NCBI RefSeq assembly: GCF_038502225.1
Contig: NC_091357.1
Coordinates: 7,976,639 to 8,040,638, forward strand
Direction: 5' to 3'
Length of the DNA: 64,000 bases
From: Cherax quadricarinatus
Lineage: Eukaryota; Arthropoda; Malacostraca; Decapoda; Parastacidae
The notes under the pieces are model-generated. The model worked only from the letters and a program-made list of their open reading frames with translations. It was not told the DNA's origin and did no database searches. Shown one piece after another: positions 61,775-64,000 of the stretch; position 1 is the stretch's first letter; each line of letters starts with the position of its first letter. The position numbers and the translations under genes are program-made.

Positions 61775-62270
61775 TCCTGGAGGTTACCTGGAGGTTATTC
61801 CGGGGATCAACGCCCCCGCGGCCCGGTCCATGACCAGGCCTCCCGATGGATCAGGGCCTGATCAACTAGGCTGTTACTGCTGGCCGCACGCAGTCCAACG
61901 TACGAGCCACAGCCCGGCTGATCCGGCACTGACTTTAGGTATCTGTCCAGCTCTCTCTTGAAGGCAGCCAGGGGTTTATTGGCAATTCCCCTAATGCTTG
62001 ATGGGAGGCTGTTGAACAGTCTTGGGCCCCGGACACTTATGGTGTTTTCCCTTAGTGTACCAATGGTGCCCCTACTTTTTATTGGGGGCATTTTGCATCG
62101 CCTGCCCAGTCTTTTACTTTCGTAAGGAGTGATTTCTGTGTGTAGATTTGGGACCATTCCTTCCAAGATTTTCCAAGTGCAGATTATGATATATCTCTCT
62201 CCTGCGTTCCAACGAGTACAAGTCAAGTGCTTCCAAGCGTTCCCAGTAGTTAAGGTGCTTGCCATAGAGG
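61775..62270 (-). pseudogene. CR1/Rex-like non-LTR ORF2 C-terminus and 3' end
   Basis: Minus strand: RYIIICTWKILEGMVPNLH, then RRCKMPPIKSRGTIGTLREN, RGPRLFNSLPSSIRGIANKP, LDRYLKSVPDQPGCGSYVGL and a stop region with the 3' UTR GGGGGCGTTGATCCCCGGAA. It is the best preserved copy of this tail family in the window and has an uninterrupted 152-residue frame, but the RT is missing. Confidence 0.8.
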
Positions 62271-63236
62271 GTGTAGGTGGGTAAATGCTTCAGATACCAG
62301 CACTTTAGGTACTGGGGAAAGTGTGGTGTGATATACCAGGGCCCATGAGAGGGGGTTCAGTCGGTACATTGGTCCGGGGCCCGACTGTGAATCTGTGAGG
62401 GGACCCATAGCCATAGACGTTTTATTCTGATTTTTTCATTTGATTTTTTGATTGTTAATTTCAACCATTTTTAGTTTATTTAGAGAAATGATTATGTAAA
62501 ATTCACTTAGACTGAGGGCCCTCAGCCGGCCCCCAGGGACCCCAAAGCAGTTTTGTTCCGCCTTGCAAAATTTCTCTCTAAGGCCCTGTGACATACCACC
62601 TGCCACCAAGGTCCCCACCCACCTAACTTACCAATAGATGAAAATCCACCTCTTATAGGCCGCCTATCACCTAGCTTGCAGCCCCGTCTCCACCAGTCTC
62701 AACGTCGAATAATACATTAAACAACAAAAACTGTCCGTCGAACTTTCTGTACCTGTTTGTATGTCGGTCCTAAAGTTACTCAGTTTCCCCTACTTCTTAA
62801 GAGTCCCTTTGTTTCTTGGTGCTCAAAACACACAGTGATACTGTCAACACAATACAAAACGTCCAAATGTTAACAAACGTGAATGTATGTGAATTATGTA
62901 TTATGACTGAAAATAAATGAGAATTCCTTCGTTGGTTGTCAGGAGTAACACAAAGAACACGTACGAGGATACGATAACATTTATATGTAGAACAATAGAG
63001 AATAGAGAACAAAAGGTCATAATTATCATCGTATAAAAACACTGATGCTGAAATTAGACCAGGGACTGTTTCTTTGTAAGTAAGAGTAGTACAGTACTAC
63101 AACAGGACCTAAACTTATGATAGTACTACACTCACTGCATACTTCAAGCACTTGCACGAAAAATAAACACAGACGAACCACCACAACCACAACTCTGCTC
63201 TCAGAACTATAAATAGTCAATATCCATCTCTCTCTC
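62271..63236. other. No gene seen
   Basis: Mostly unique AT-rich sequence. 62340-62600 has GGGCCC and GGCCCCCAGGGACCCC words but no recognised family. Confidence 0.45.
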
Positions 63237-63272
63237 TTGCAAGCAAGCAAGCAGGCAAGCAAGCAAGCGCAC

Positions 63273-63350
<78 letters not shown>
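63237..63350. repeat. (GCAA)n then (CA)n microsatellite
   Basis: Eight GCAA/GCAGG steps followed by a CA run with AAAC interruptions. Confidence 0.95.
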
Positions 63351-63354
<4 letters not shown>

Positions 63355-63744
63355 CAATCACTAACAATACCTAAGGGTCTGGAATAATGGCCAGAATGAA
63401 AGTAGTACAAAGGGACAGCAAGTGTACAGACTTAAGGGAACGGTAGATACGAAGAGTACAAGGACGTGTGAACTTGTTTTAAGAATCTTAAGGCGACCTT
63501 TTAAACAAAAATACCAGTGTGGATATGAATAATGACCTGGGAATGTGAATATGACCTGGATTATTCATATAATCAATTTAAGCGCTAAATCCAAAAGGGT
63601 CATGCAGCAATGCAGGGAAGGATGTGTGGAAGTAGGTATGTGCCAATGGTAGGGATGTGCCAATGGTAGGAATGTGAGAAAGATCAGGGATGTGTGATAG
63701 TAGGGGTTAGTGGAGAAAGGGAGGAGTGCAACAGGTATGTTTCT
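63351..63744. other. No gene; SINE-like head
   Basis: 63565-63640 contains TTTAAGCGCTAAATCC and GGTCATGCAGC, the start of the GAAGCGCTAAACCC-type repeat. GGGATGTG words repeat near 63640-63690. Confidence 0.45.
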
Positions 63745-63785
63745 GATGATTAAGACACATGGGCAACACTTGGGTGTCTTTATTG

Positions 63786-63824
63786 TTGAAACGTTTCGCC
63801 TACAAGGTAGGCTTCATCAGTCAA
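63786..63824 (-). ncRNA. Hammerhead-like module, CTGATGA core
   Basis: Minus strand: helix I TTGA/TCAA, core CTGATGA, extra A, helix II GCCTAC-CTT-GTAGGC, GAAACGTT. Confidence 0.7.
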
Positions 63825-63933
63825 ATACAGAAGATAATGTATTGTAATCAGTCCCATCAACCCTGCTTAATGGATTGATTACATCTTCATCCCGCCACTA
63901 CTACTGCTGTCTACAATACATTCTTCTCTGTAT

Positions 63934-63972
63934 TTGACTGAAGAAGCCTACTATGTAGGCGAAACGTTTCAA
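63934..63972 (+). ncRNA. Hammerhead-like module, family D
   Basis: Helix I TTGA (63934-63937) with TCAA (63969-63972); core CTGAAGA; helix II GCCTAC-TAT-GTAGGC; GAAACGTT; predicted cleavage after T63968. Confidence 0.7.
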
Positions 63973-64000
63973 CAATATAAATACCCAACTGCTGCACATG

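Larger units (their letters stand above)
63745..64000. mobile_element. Short Penelope-like inverted element, family D, cut by window edge
   Basis: Minus-strand module at 63786-63824 and plus-strand module at 63934-63972 face each other across a short body with GATTGATTACATCTTCATCC. The terminal hairpin is not seen, so the right end probably lies beyond the window. Confidence 0.75.

Overview
The window looks like gene-poor, repeat-saturated DNA from an arthropod, most probably a decapod crustacean (inference from the mix of CR1, RTE, Jockey and Penelope-like elements, very long minisatellites and abundant (TA)n/(CA)n tracts; no ribosomal or mitochondrial marker is present). There is no bacterial-style operon. 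Almost every long open frame is either retrotransposon protein or a stop-free minisatellite. Only one short stretch (30527-30769) looks like a possible host exon.

Layout. 1-4.8 kb: minisatellites and a decayed Jockey-type reverse transcriptase. 4.8-7.5 kb: a 25-bp minisatellite ending in a 69-bp higher-order array. 7.9-15.3 kb: two fossil non-LTR elements, the second split by a 4.8-kb 25/20-bp minisatellite. 16.3-17.3 kb: two small arrays. 18.2-24.1 kb: a nearly full-length CR1 element (CR1-A, minus strand) carrying an inserted Penelope-like element (PLE-A). 24.8-27.4 kb: arrays, including one of 58-bp units. 29.6-34.3 kb: a TIR-flanked MITE, RTE fragments, the candidate host exon and a decayed RTE. 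36.4-42 kb: a 28/26-bp minisatellite invaded by a retrotransposon tail and Penelope-like pieces. 43.1-48.7 kb: a second CR1 (CR1-B) carrying a palindromic Penelope-like insertion (PLE-B). 49.2-50.05 kb: a tandem dimer of 372-bp units. 50.05-53.7 kb: a broken CR1-C. 53.9-54.5 kb: a third Penelope-like lineage (PLE-C). The rest is MITE, microsatellites, minisatellites, two more non-LTR tails and a last inverted short element at the right edge.

The most interesting system is a family of hammerhead-ribozyme-like RNA modules attached to Penelope-like elements. They lie 175-266 nt downstream of the GIY-YIG endonuclease stop codon in three different PLE lineages, and inside several short non-autonomous elements. 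Helix I, helix II, the palindromic helix III and the core 3-8 pair all vary together: modules with C at position 3 have G at 8, and modules with U at 3 have A at 8. Many of these elements also carry a small terminal hairpin (GGTA/TACC or GGTT/AACC), a TATA-like box, inverted partial copies and 13-14-bp target-site duplications. One is a head-to-tail dimer resembling the retrozymes described in animals and plants. All structural claims come from reading and pairing the bases by hand; no folding, alignment or database search was run.
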